Source of the DNA: Streptomyces sp. TLI_146
GTDB lineage: Bacteria > Actinomycetota > Actinomycetes > Streptomycetales > Streptomycetaceae
Direction: 5' to 3'
Assembly: GCF_002846415.1 (NCBI RefSeq)
Contig: NZ_PJMX01000001.1
Coordinates: 7,874,001 to 7,938,000, forward strand
Length of the DNA stretch: 64,000 nt
Shown here: piece after piece, positions 50,787-59,034 of the stretch
Layout of the letters: each line of letters starts with the position of its first letter
Numbering within the stretch: position 1 is the first letter of the stretch
Translations under genes and position numbers: made by a program
The notes under the pieces: generated by a model
Databases searched by the model: none
What the model saw: the letters and a program-made list of their open reading frames with translations, nothing else
Told to the model about the DNA's origin: nothing

Positions 50787-52078
50787 CGGCTCGCCTCCGG
50801 CACCGGCGAGAGCGCGGAGTGGGCCAGGGCGACCAGGTCCGCCGCCTCACGGCACTCGAGCAGACGGGCACCCCAGTGCGCGGCCCGCTGGGTGAACGAG
50901 GGGTCGCCGAGCACCTCGGCGATGCCCTTCCGGATGTCGTCGGCGCCGACGCACGGCTGGTCGGACGGGCCCGAGTAGCGGTCGCTGAAGGTCAGACGGC
51001 CGTACGGGGTGGTCTCACTGGTCCGCAGCAGCACCCCGGACCCGGTGTCCTCGACCAACTGCCGCCCGTTCATCTCCTGTTCGGACATGAACGGCATCAC
51101 GACCTGCGGTTTGCCGTGCAGCAGGGTGGCCAGGACGGTGGCCGAGCCGCCGTGGTCGACCACCACGTCCGCCCACTCCAGCGGTGTGTCCAGCCCGGTG
51201 AAGCCCGCCACCACGACGTTCTCGGGCACCGCGAGGCCGCCCTCGAAGGCGAAACCGCTGGACACGTACACGCTCCACGGCTGGTCCGCGCAGGCGTCCA
51301 GGACGTTCTGCAGCGCCTGGCGGCCCACCGTGCCGCCGCTGCCGATGGTGACGTACACCTTCGGCCGGCCGGTGCGCGGGGGTGCGGGGGCGTCGGAGGC
51401 CACCACCGGGTTCCAGTACATCGGTCCGACGAAGTGCAGCGCGCCCCGGTGCGCAGGTCCGTCGACCGGTTCCAGCGCCGACAGGCTGGACACCAGCGTG
51501 ACGTCGCCCCACAGCAGGTGCTCGGCGCGGGCCACCGGGCCCAGGCCCAGCTCGCGCGAGACCCGGTCCCACACCGGCAGGCTCGACGGGTGCGGCAGCA
51601 GATCGCGCGGCGCCACCGTGGACCACGGCATCCACCCGTTCGCCCGCGGGGTGATGAAGTCCGCGTCGGCGAGGGAGACCACGGGGATGCCCGCGGCCCG
51701 GGCGGCGAGGGCCGCGGTGGGGCACATGTCGATGACGACGAGCGTCGGGCGGTACGCCTCGATCAGCCGGGCGTCGGCGGCGACCCGGCTCCGGACGCGC
51801 TCGACGCGGTGGTAGGTCGCGGCCACCGCGAAGACGCGCTCCACGTCCGCGAAGGGCAGATACGGCGGCATCGGGTGCCGGTCGGGCGGCCTCGGCGCCT
51901 CGGGCTCCGACTCCAGGACCGGGAAGCCCGCCTCGCGCACCATGGCGTTGATGCCGCAGTCCGCGAAGGCCACCTCGTCGCCCGCCTCCGCCAGCGCCGA
52001 GGCCAGGGCGAGACAGCGGCCGGTGTAGGCCGCGCCGCCTCCCCAGCCCCAGGGGAAGAACAACACTCGCTCGCTCAC
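50783..52078 (-). CDS. GT1-type glycosyltransferase
   Basis: A 431-residue GT-B enzyme resembling antibiotic and macrolide glycosyltransferases: VLFFPWGWGGGAAYTGRCLALA at the N-terminus, VYVTIGSGGTVGRQAL opens the donor-binding half, and DVVVDHGGSATVLATLLHGKPQVVMP is the C-terminal sugar-nucleotide motif. In the hygromycin model it joins the fucofuranosyl unit to the phenol. GTG start; it occupies the Hyg16 place, 25 bases after the ketoreductase. Confidence 0.87.
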   Translation of the reverse strand: MSERVLFFPWGWGGGAAYTGRCLALASALAEAGDEVAFADCGINAMVREAGFPVLESEPEAPRPPDRHPMPPYLPFADVERVFAVAATYHRVERVRSRVAADARLIEAYRPTLVVIDMCPTAALAARAAGIPVVSLADADFITPRANGWMPWSTVAPRDLLPHPSSLPVWDRVSRELGLGPVARAEHLLWGDVTLVSSLSALEPVDGPAHRGALHFVGPMYWNPVVASDAPAPPRTGRPKVYVTIGSGGTVGRQALQNVLDACADQPWSVYVSSGFAFEGGLAVPENVVVAGFTGLDTPLEWADVVVDHGGSATVLATLLHGKPQVVMPFMSEQEMNGRQLVEDTGSGVLLRTSETTPYGRLTFSDRYSGPSDQPCVGADDIRKGIAEVLGDPSFTQRAAHWGARLLECREAADLVALAHSALSPVPEASR

Positions 52079-52103
52079 ACGTCCTCCAGCTCGTCGGTCG
52101 TCC

Positions 52104-52844
52104 TCATACCGTCAACCCGCCGTCCACCGCGATCACTTGCCCGGTCACGTAGGAGGCCGGGGGAGAGCACAGGAAGGCCACCACGGAGGCGATCTCGTCG
52201 ACGCGGCCCGCCCGGCCCAGCGGTGTGCGGTCGAGCACGCCGTCCCGCGCCTTGCCGGACAGACCGTGGTAGGCGGGGGTGTCGGCGATCAGTCCGGGGG
52301 CCACGCAGTTGCAGGTGATCCCGTACCGGCCGTACTCCCTCGCGGTCGTCCACGCCAGCCCGTGCAGACCCGACTTGCTCGCCGCGTACGCCGCCTGGCC
52401 GGGCTGGCCACGCAGTGCGGCCACCGAGGACACCAGGACGATCCGGCCGCCCCCGTGCCGCGTCATGGCCTTCACCCCGGCCCGGACGCAGCGGAACGCG
52501 CCGCTCAGATTGACCGCGATCTGGTCGTCCCACTCGTCCTCGGCCACGTTCAGGAGCAGCCGGTCGTGGTGGACCCCGGCGTTGACCACCAGCGCGTCGA
52601 GCCGGCCGAACTCCTCCACGACCTTGCCCACCACGTGCTCGCCGCTGTGCGGGCGGGACAGGTCGGCGGTCAGGGCGAGCGCGGCCGCGCCCGCCGCGCG
52701 CAGATCCTCGGCCACGGCCGCCGCGGCCTCCTCGTTGCGGTGCGCGTGCACCCCCACGGCGTATCCCGCCATGGCCAGCGAGTCGGCGATCGCCCGGCCC
52801 AGCGGGCCGGAGCCCCCGGTCACCAGGGCCACCTGTGCGCTCAT
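52104..52844 (-). CDS. 3-Oxoacyl-ACP reductase (FabG-type SDR)
   Basis: A 246-residue SDR: VTGGSGPLGRAIADSLAMAG (NADP loop), VNAGVHHDRLLLN, LVSSVAAL and YAASKSGLHG (catalytic Ser, Tyr, Lys), VTGQVIAVDGGLTV at the end. It should reduce the beta-keto group formed by condensation of the aryl starter with methylmalonyl-ACP. ATGA overlap with the BtrH-like gene. Hyg15 position. Confidence 0.9.
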   Translation of the reverse strand: MSAQVALVTGGSGPLGRAIADSLAMAGYAVGVHAHRNEEAAAAVAEDLRAAGAAALALTADLSRPHSGEHVVGKVVEEFGRLDALVVNAGVHHDRLLLNVAEDEWDDQIAVNLSGAFRCVRAGVKAMTRHGGGRIVLVSSVAALRGQPGQAAYAASKSGLHGLAWTTAREYGRYGITCNCVAPGLIADTPAYHGLSGKARDGVLDRTPLGRAGRVDEIASVVAFLCSPPASYVTGQVIAVDGGLTV

Positions 52845-53884
52845 GGCGCCGCTTCCTCGCGTACCGGAAAGCAGGTGCTCTCGATCTGCGCGAACCGGGC
52901 GCGCAGCCGGGCCGGGGCGCCCGGGTCGGCCGGTCCCTCTTGGCCGCCCGCGGCGACCAGGGCCTCGCGCAGCCGGTCGAGCGCGGTGCGCAGCGGACGG
53001 CCCAGCTCCAGGACGCGCGGATACACCGCGAGCGGGTCCGGCTTCTCGTGCGCCGCGATCAGCGCGATGCCCAGCCGCTTGGCGTGCACCCGGGCGTCGA
53101 GCGCGGCCTTGCGGACAGCGGCCAGCTCCGGGGGCAGGGCGAGCGGTTCACCGGGGGCGGGGGCCACGGCGAGCGCGTTGGCGTAGATGAACAGCTGGGG
53201 CTGGATGTCGCCGAGGACCAGCACGTGCAGGGCTCTGGCCGTCAGCGCGCTCAGGCCGGTCCCGGCGAGCTCGTCGAGAAGGCCGCCGAGGGCGTCCGCG
53301 CCGACCGAGAACAGCGCGGTGTCGCGGTGCAGCCGCTCGGCGAAGTACTCCCGCGGGTCCCGGTGGTCCGGCGCGTCGGTGACCGTGACCGTGCCCACCC
53401 AGGTGAACAGGGAGTGCAGCGCGGGCGTCAGCGTCCAGTGCCGGCGGAAGCCGTCGGCCGGGTCGGCGTCGGTGTCCAGGACGGTCATGACGCTGTCCCG
53501 CTCCGACCAGTCCACCGCGAGGACCGCGTGGTCGTGGAAGTGGAAGCGGCCCTCGTACACGTCGCCGGGAAGGTGGAAGCGGTCCGGCAGCACCATCACC
53601 GGCTCGCCCAAGCCGAGGCGCTCCAGGACGAACGGCACGTTGCGGCCGCCGTCGTCGAACTCGGTGCGGTAGTCCACCCGGCAGCCGTCGAAGTCCTTGG
53701 CCAGGTCGCGGCCCACCGGGTCGAGGGGGCCGTTGAGCGCGCGGGCGACCGCGAGCGGGCCGAGGCCCCGGAAGCGCAGGACGGACTCGACGCAGCGCAG
53801 TACGCAGTTGAGCCCGTCCAGCGCGCGGTCCTGCCAGCCCAGTGCCCCCAACTGGTCGAACTGCGGGGTCATCGTGGCGGTCAC
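52841..53884 (-). CDS. BtrH-like acyltransferase, candidate amide-forming enzyme
   Basis: A 347-residue protein whose first ~180 residues resemble the butirosin BtrH N-terminal domain, a papain-like fold. LNCVLRCVESVLRFRGL offers the nucleophile Cys, HFHDHAVLAVDW a His, and MTVLDTDADP an Asp. BtrH moves an acyl chain from a carrier protein to the amine of an aminoglycoside. Here the same reaction would join the aryl-acrylate to the inosamine nitrogen. The C-terminal half is helical and unassigned. GTG 53884 overlaps the carrier-protein stop (GTGA), which supports a direct partnership. Family call is moderate. Confidence 0.6.
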   Translation of the reverse strand: MTATMTPQFDQLGALGWQDRALDGLNCVLRCVESVLRFRGLGPLAVARALNGPLDPVGRDLAKDFDGCRVDYRTEFDDGGRNVPFVLERLGLGEPVMVLPDRFHLPGDVYEGRFHFHDHAVLAVDWSERDSVMTVLDTDADPADGFRRHWTLTPALHSLFTWVGTVTVTDAPDHRDPREYFAERLHRDTALFSVGADALGGLLDELAGTGLSALTARALHVLVLGDIQPQLFIYANALAVAPAPGEPLALPPELAAVRKAALDARVHAKRLGIALIAAHEKPDPLAVYPRVLELGRPLRTALDRLREALVAAGGQEGPADPGAPARLRARFAQIESTCFPVREEAAP

Positions 53885-54171
53885 CGCAGCTCTCGCCCGG
53901 CGGTCCGCGCGCGGGCGACCAGGGTGTCGGCCAGGTGCCCCAGGTTGTCGAAGGCCGTGCCGTCGGTCTCCTCGCCGCTGTAGGGCACACCCCACTTCTC
54001 CTCGAAGCGGGAGAGGACCACGATCAGGTCCAGCGAGTCCATGCCGATCTCGTCGAGCGTGGTGGTCTCGCTGAGCTGGTCGGGCAGATGGGGGCGTTCC
54101 GCGAGGACGGTCGTGATGAGCTCCATGACGTGGTCGCGGTCGATGGGCTGTGCGTCGGCACCGTTGGTCAT
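53881..54171 (-). CDS. Acyl carrier protein
   Basis: A 96-residue carrier. TLDEIGMDSLDLIVVLSRFEE contains the Ser that receives phosphopantetheine (DSLD). One of two carriers in the cluster; this one is followed with overlap by the BtrH-like gene, suggesting it carries the finished acyl group. Hyg13 position. Confidence 0.9.
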   Translation of the reverse strand: MTNGADAQPIDRDHVMELITTVLAERPHLPDQLSETTTLDEIGMDSLDLIVVLSRFEEKWGVPYSGEETDGTAFDNLGHLADTLVARARTAGRELR

Positions 54172-54243
54172 GTCCTTCTCTTCCTCTTGCGGTTGGGTCC
54201 TCTTGCGGTTGGGTGTCGATGGGTGGGTCGGGTTGACGGTGTG

Positions 54244-55602
54244 TCAGGCGCCGTCCTCGATCAGCAGACCCCGGCGGATCTTCCCGCTGCCCGTCCGGGG
54301 CAGCCGGTCGACCCGGCGGATCACCGAGGGGACCTTGACCGTCATGAGGAGTTCGCCCGCCCGGCGGCGCAGGGCCGCCGCGTCGAACTCTTCGGCGCCG
54401 GCCTCGACGAAGGCCCACACCTGGGTCTCGCCCGAGGGCCCCGGCCGCCCCACCACGGCGCAGTCGTCGACTCCGGGCAGAGCGCGCAGGACGGTCTCCA
54501 CTTCGAGGGGGGAGACCTTGTTCCCGCCGATGTTGATGACGAGGTCGCTGCGGCCGGTGAGCCGGAGTCCGTCGTCGTCGAGCACCCCGAGGTCACCGGT
54601 GGCGACCCAGCCCTCGGCGTCGGCGAGCGGCACCGGGTGCCCCTCCTCCATGCGTACGGGGGACAGGCCCGGGAAGCACGCCACCACCGGCCCTGGCTCG
54701 TCCCCGCCCGCCTTGAGCTTGACGCCGGGCAGCGGGTGTCCGACGCTGCCGCCGCCTCCGGCCGGGTGGAGGGTGAGCTGGCCGAGTTCGGAGTTGCCGT
54801 AGTGGTCGTACACGGGGACGCCCGCGTCGCGCCAGGCGGTGACCGCCTGGGCCGGGAGGGCCTCGCCCGCGCTGACACACCGCTTCCACCAGCCCGCGTG
54901 CGGCACGCCTCCCCGGCCCCACCAGTCCAGGATCAGCGGAACGCTCTGCAGGACGGTGGGCCGGTGGCGCTCGGCAAGGCCCGCGGCCCGCGCCGGGGTG
55001 AGCGGCCCGGACGGGATGAGCTGGCAGGCCCCGGCCGACAGGACGGCCAGGGTGCCCGCCTCGATGGCGTAACTGTGGCCCAGCGGGCTGGTGGTGAGCA
55101 CGACGTCGTCGGCGTCGATGCCGAGTCCGCGCGCGAAGCCGGCCGAGTTGCGCAGGGTGCCGGACCACTCGCGGGAGATCACCTTGGGTCGGCCGCCGGT
55201 GCCCGAGCTGGTGACCGCGAAGGCCGCCTCGCCGCCACCGGGCCGGGACGGCCGCAGCCGGGTCACCCCCCTGGCGTCGATGCTCAGTTCGGCGCCGAAG
55301 TCGGCCAGCGCGGCCGAGCGTTCCGTCTCGCCCGCGCGCTCCTGGAGTACGAGCACGGCGGCGCCCAGGGACGTCGCGGCGGCGAAGTCGACGACCGAGT
55401 CCAGCGAAGACGTCAGGACGACGGCCGTCCGGGTGCCCGCGCCGACACCCGTCGACCGCAACGCCCGTAACCGTGCGGCGACTTCACGCTCCAGCTCCGC
55501 GTACGTCACCGAGCGCCGCTGGTCCACCAGGGCGGGGCGGTCGCCTCGTCCGGCGCGGCGGTGCCCCGCGAGGACGTCCACCAGTGTGTCGTCCACGGTC
55601 AT
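54244..55602 (-). CDS. Acyl-CoA/ACP ligase (aryl-acid activating), TTA codon
   Basis: A 452-residue ANL-superfamily ligase: FAVTSSGTGGRPKVISREW (P-loop), VYDHYGNSELGQL (A5), GWVATGDLGVLDDDGLRLTGR (A7/A8), RTGSGKIRR (A10 Lys). It should activate 4-hydroxybenzoate or a related aryl acid and load it on a carrier. Codon 45 is TTA (55468-55470). Its ATG overlaps the KS-like stop by 4 bases. Hyg12 position. Confidence 0.87.
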   Translation of the reverse strand: MTVDDTLVDVLAGHRRAGRGDRPALVDQRRSVTYAELEREVAARLRALRSTGVGAGTRTAVVLTSSLDSVVDFAAATSLGAAVLVLQERAGETERSAALADFGAELSIDARGVTRLRPSRPGGGEAAFAVTSSGTGGRPKVISREWSGTLRNSAGFARGLGIDADDVVLTTSPLGHSYAIEAGTLAVLSAGACQLIPSGPLTPARAAGLAERHRPTVLQSVPLILDWWGRGGVPHAGWWKRCVSAGEALPAQAVTAWRDAGVPVYDHYGNSELGQLTLHPAGGGGSVGHPLPGVKLKAGGDEPGPVVACFPGLSPVRMEEGHPVPLADAEGWVATGDLGVLDDDGLRLTGRSDLVINIGGNKVSPLEVETVLRALPGVDDCAVVGRPGPSGETQVWAFVEAGAEEFDAAALRRRAGELLMTVKVPSVIRRVDRLPRTGSGKIRRGLLIEDGA

Positions 55603-56357
55603 CCCTCCTTGTGCGCGGTGCAGCGGTAGCCGTGCCGACGCCCCGCCACCGCCACGGTTGTCGTGGCGGGTCCGCCGTCGTCGGTGAGCCGCGCGGCCAG
55701 CTCGGCCAGGGGAGCGGTCGCGCGGATGTCGGCCGCCCGCTCCACCGGCGGCGGACACGTCTCGACGGGGCCGAGCCGGGCAAGGACGCGGGCCCCACGC
55801 TCATGGGCCCGCGCGGCCGTCTCCAGGACCAGGAAGGCGGCCCAGCCGCTCACCGGATCGCTGCCCCGGGCGCGTGCGGCGGCCGGGCTGAGCATCTCGT
55901 ACGCGCCGCACAGCACCGGGCCGTCGCCCGCGAGCCGGAGCCTGCGCTGCCCGAGGGCGAGGGCCTGGAGCCCCGCGCCCGGTCCGAGGACGGTGGCGCA
56001 GTAGCCGCGCAGTCGGTGGCGCAGACAGATCAGCGACGTCACGCCGTGCGCGTTGAAGTACAGGAAGGACTCCGGTGCCAGCGACGAGCGGGCGCCCGCG
56101 TCGAGCCGGGCGCGCATGGTCTCGGCCACGTGCCCCGCCCCGTACACCGACCCGATGACACAGGCGGTGGCGCCCGGGACCAAGTCGCCCGCCCCGGCGA
56201 GTGCCTGCCCCGCCAACTCCGCGATGCGCTCGGGCAGTTCACGGGTCCACTTGTTGACGTCCTGCCAGCCGTCGGCGCCCGCCGTGTGCGCCTCCCACAG
56301 CTCCGCCGTGTCGACCTCGCCCGAGGCCACGGCGGTGATCACGACCGAGTCGTCCAT
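55599..56357 (-). CDS. Truncated ketosynthase-like partner without active-site residues
   Basis: A 252-residue thiolase-fold protein. LAPESFLYFNAHGVTSLICL and ATVLGPGAGLQALALGQRRL align with the nucleophile region of ketosynthases, but Cys is replaced by Gly (GPGAG) and the histidine-bearing C-terminal part is missing. Length is about 60 percent of a normal KS. Translationally joined to the full KS upstream (TGATG), it is probably a chain-length-factor-like partner. Hyg11 position. Confidence 0.7.
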   Translation of the reverse strand: MDDSVVITAVASGEVDTAELWEAHTAGADGWQDVNKWTRELPERIAELAGQALAGAGDLVPGATACVIGSVYGAGHVAETMRARLDAGARSSLAPESFLYFNAHGVTSLICLRHRLRGYCATVLGPGAGLQALALGQRRLRLAGDGPVLCGAYEMLSPAAARARGSDPVSGWAAFLVLETAARAHERGARVLARLGPVETCPPPVERAADIRATAPLAELAARLTDDGGPATTTVAVAGRRHGYRCTAHKEG

Positions 56358-57481
56358 CAGGGCCTCCGGAAGATGAGTGCGGTGTTCATGCCGCCCAGAC
56401 CGCAGGACACGCTGAGCGCGGTCCGCAGGCCCGGCAGCCGCCGTGGGCCGTCCTCGAGGACCAGGTCGAGGTCGGCGCAGATCGGGTCGACCGGCTCGGC
56501 GCCCCAGGTCGGGGTGACCGCGCCGTGCGCCAGCGACAGCACGCAGGCCATGGCCTCGACCGCGCCCGCGCCGCCCTGGAGGTGCCACAGGACGCCTTTG
56601 ACGCTGTTGACCGGGATCGAGGACAGCCGCGGGCCGAACACCGCGCGCAGCGCCTCGATCTCGGCGGTGTCGCCGCGCCGGGTGCCGGGCCCGTGGGTGT
56701 TGACGAAGTCGATGTCGTCGGGGGCCAGCCCCGCGTCGGCCAGGGCGAGCCGTACGGCCAGCTCGATGCCGTCGGCCCCCGGTGCGGCGAGGTGGCCGGT
56801 GGCGTTGGTCAGCCCGCAGCCGGCCAGCACGGCCAGCGGTGTCGCGGTGTGCGGCGCGGCCTCGTCGTACGGTTCGAGCCGGAGCACCGCCGCCCCCTCG
56901 GAGACACCGATGCCGCGCCGCTCGGTGCTGAAGGGGCGGCAGCCCTCCGGGCCGAGGGTGCGCAGCGAGTTGAGGCCCAGGAAGGCCATGTCGGTCACGG
57001 CGTCGGCCCCGCCGACCACGGCCGCGGGCGCCTCGCCGAGGGCCACCAGGTCGCGGGCGACCGCGATGGCGGCGGCGCCCGAGGCGGAGGCGTTGGCGAT
57101 GGTCAGGGCCTCACCCCCGAGTCCCGTGCGCTCCGCGCAGGCCCCGGCCAGGTCGCCGGTGAAGTGCCCGTCCCGGGGCGGGACCACACCGGGGTCGGTG
57201 GTACCCAGGACGAGGGCCAGGTGCTCGCGGTCGACGTCGTCGAGGGCTTCCCGTACGGCGGTCTCGGCGAGGTCGAGGGCCCGCCAGACGCCGTCCCCCT
57301 CGGTGTGTCCCGGTACGCGGCCCGCCGCGCCGAGGGTTGCTCCGGAGGCGTCGAAACCGGTGAGGGGAGGGTGGTGGGCCTTGCCCGTGGCCAGCGCCTC
57401 CCACAGGGCGGGGACGCCGACCCCGCCCGGGCCGCACACACCCAGACCGGTGACGGCGACCGTGGCGCGTGTTCCGCTCAT
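56357..57481 (-). CDS. Beta-ketoacyl synthase with Ser in place of active Cys
   Basis: A 374-residue KS. The nucleophile segment reads TIANASASGAAAIAVA where TACA(S/T)G is usual, so Cys is Ser. Both histidine sites remain recognisable: FVNTHGPGTRRGD and NSVKGVLWHLQGGAGAVEA (Lys and His, though GH is WH). GGADAVTDMAFLGLNSL and C-terminal SCGLGGMNTALIF complete the fold. It should condense the aryl starter with methylmalonyl-ACP, but the Ser makes normal thioester chemistry uncertain. ATGA overlap with the carrier gene before it. Hyg10 position. Confidence 0.85.
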   Translation of the reverse strand: MSGTRATVAVTGLGVCGPGGVGVPALWEALATGKAHHPPLTGFDASGATLGAAGRVPGHTEGDGVWRALDLAETAVREALDDVDREHLALVLGTTDPGVVPPRDGHFTGDLAGACAERTGLGGEALTIANASASGAAAIAVARDLVALGEAPAAVVGGADAVTDMAFLGLNSLRTLGPEGCRPFSTERRGIGVSEGAAVLRLEPYDEAAPHTATPLAVLAGCGLTNATGHLAAPGADGIELAVRLALADAGLAPDDIDFVNTHGPGTRRGDTAEIEALRAVFGPRLSSIPVNSVKGVLWHLQGGAGAVEAMACVLSLAHGAVTPTWGAEPVDPICADLDLVLEDGPRRLPGLRTALSVSCGLGGMNTALIFRRP

Positions 57482-57738
57482 CGGCGCGCTCCCCGGGTCA
57501 GTGCGGTGGCGAGCGAGCTGATGCTCGCCGATTCCAGGACGGCGTCGTCCGGCAGTGTCACGCCCAGCTCCTGTTCCAACTTGCCGACCACCGAGATGAG
57601 TTGGACCGAGTCGACTCCGGCGGGCGCCAGCGGCTCGGTGTCGCTCAGCCAGGGCAGGCTCGGCTCCTCCTGCAACTGGTGCGCGAGTTCGGCCCGTACG
57701 CGGGCCCGCATCGCCTGCTGGGTGTCCACCGCGCTCAC
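57478..57738 (-). CDS. Acyl carrier protein
   Basis: An 86-residue carrier with APAGVDSVQLISVVGKLEQE, the Ser of DSV being the phosphopantetheine site. GTG start overlapping the aminotransferase stop (GTGA), and its own stop overlaps the KS start (ATGA). Second carrier of the cluster; being next to the KS it may hold the extender or starter. Hyg9 position. Confidence 0.88.
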   Translation of the reverse strand: MSAVDTQQAMRARVRAELAHQLQEEPSLPWLSDTEPLAPAGVDSVQLISVVGKLEQELGVTLPDDAVLESASISSLATALTRGARR

Positions 57739-58970
57739 GCCACCTTCGCCACGGCGCGGAAGGCCTCGTCGCAGGCCGCCAGGGTGTGGTCGAGGTCGGC
57801 GTCGGTGGTGGCGGCGCAGATGAACCAGTGGTGGGTGGGGTGCAGCAGTACACCGCGGCGGGTGGTGTGGGTGAAGAACGTGTCCTGCATGAGGCGCGCG
57901 CGGCCCGGGTCGGGGTGGGAGAAGGTGAGGAACGGCATCTGCGGCACACCGCGCACCTCCGCCGGGACGCCGTGGCGGCGAATCAGCTCCTGAAGGCCGC
58001 TCTGCAGGCGCACGCCGAGACGGCGCACCTTGTCCAGGACGGTTCCGTCGGCGAGTTGGTCCATCGTCGCCACCGCCGCGGCCATCGCGACGGTGTTGGA
58101 GTAGAACGTGGACGAGATATGCGTGCGGCCGACCATCGCCATCACGTCGGCCCGGCCGGTCAGCGCCGACACCGCCCAGCCGTTCGCCATCGCCTTGCTG
58201 AAGGTGGCCAGGTCGGCCCGGACACCGAACAGCTCCTGCGCGCCGCCGAGGGCCACCCGGAAACCTGAGCGCATCTCGTCGAAGACCACCAGCGCCCCGT
58301 GCTCGTGCGCCAGGTCCACCGCGCCCTGGAGGAACCCGGGCTCGGGGCTGTCGAGTTCGAACGGCATCAGCAGGAGACAGGCCACCTCGCCGGGGTGCGC
58401 GCGGAAGACCTCCCGCAGGCTGTCCAGGTCGTTGTACCGGAAGGTGTCGACCTGGGTGCGCACGGTGTCGGGGATCCCGCCGGGGCGCTGCGCGGCCCAG
58501 TCGTGCCACCCGTTGTAGCCCCAGCGCACCACCCGGTCGCGGTCGGTGTACGCGCGGGCGAGGCGGACCGCCGCGCTGGTGGCGTCCGACCCGGTCTTGA
58601 GCAGGAACACCCGCTCGGCGCCCGGGATGATCTGCACCAGCCGCTCGGCGAGCTCGATCTGGGTGCGCTTGCGGAGCGTGATCGAGAAGCCCTCCTCGAT
58701 CTCCCGCAGAGCGGCCTCGGTCACCACCGGGTCCGCGTGCCCGAGGATGATCGTGCCGTACGCGAGGATGTAGTCGAGGTACTCGTTGCCGTCGGCGTCC
58801 CAGATGCGGGCGCCCCTGGCCCGCTCGCCGTAGACGGGGTAGGCGCCGTCCACCAGCCGGTCGCGCTCGATCACGTAGTCCTTCTCGGACAGGGTCGCGT
58901 CGACGAGGCGGCCGCGGGCGAGCAGCTTCATCGAGTTGTCGAGCCGGAGCCCTTCGGTCACGTCGGTCAC
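57735..58970 (-). CDS. hyg8: Class III PLP aminotransferase, Hyg8-like
   Basis: A 411-residue enzyme resembling glutamate-1-semialdehyde aminomutase: LLKTGSDATSAAVRLARAYT, VVFDEMRSGFRVALGG (PLP-binding Asp) and LATFSKAMANGWAV (Schiff-base Lys). In hygromycin A biosynthesis Hyg8 transaminates the keto-inositol to the neo-inosamine. GTG 58970 is behind AGAGGGG and preferred over longer in-frame codons. No reason to think it works in tetrapyrrole synthesis here. Confidence 0.88.
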   Translation of the reverse strand: MTDVTEGLRLDNSMKLLARGRLVDATLSEKDYVIERDRLVDGAYPVYGERARGARIWDADGNEYLDYILAYGTIILGHADPVVTEAALREIEEGFSITLRKRTQIELAERLVQIIPGAERVFLLKTGSDATSAAVRLARAYTDRDRVVRWGYNGWHDWAAQRPGGIPDTVRTQVDTFRYNDLDSLREVFRAHPGEVACLLLMPFELDSPEPGFLQGAVDLAHEHGALVVFDEMRSGFRVALGGAQELFGVRADLATFSKAMANGWAVSALTGRADVMAMVGRTHISSTFYSNTVAMAAAVATMDQLADGTVLDKVRRLGVRLQSGLQELIRRHGVPAEVRGVPQMPFLTFSHPDPGRARLMQDTFFTHTTRRGVLLHPTHHWFICAATTDADLDHTLAACDEAFRAVAKVA

Positions 58971-59034
58971 TGCGTAGTCCCCTCTGTAGCGTGATGTCCC
59001 CGGTGCACGGGACGACGGTTCACAGGACGACCGG

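Noticed and set aside
54244..57481. Aryl polyene cluster suggested by ligase, ACPs and KS pair
   Set aside because: Aryl polyene clusters lack inositol, GDP-fucose and glycosyltransferase genes, and only one condensation set is seen here.
57735..58970. Housekeeping hemL (glutamate-1-semialdehyde aminomutase)
   Set aside because: The fold is similar but no tetrapyrrole genes are near, and it is coupled to a carrier protein inside the cluster.
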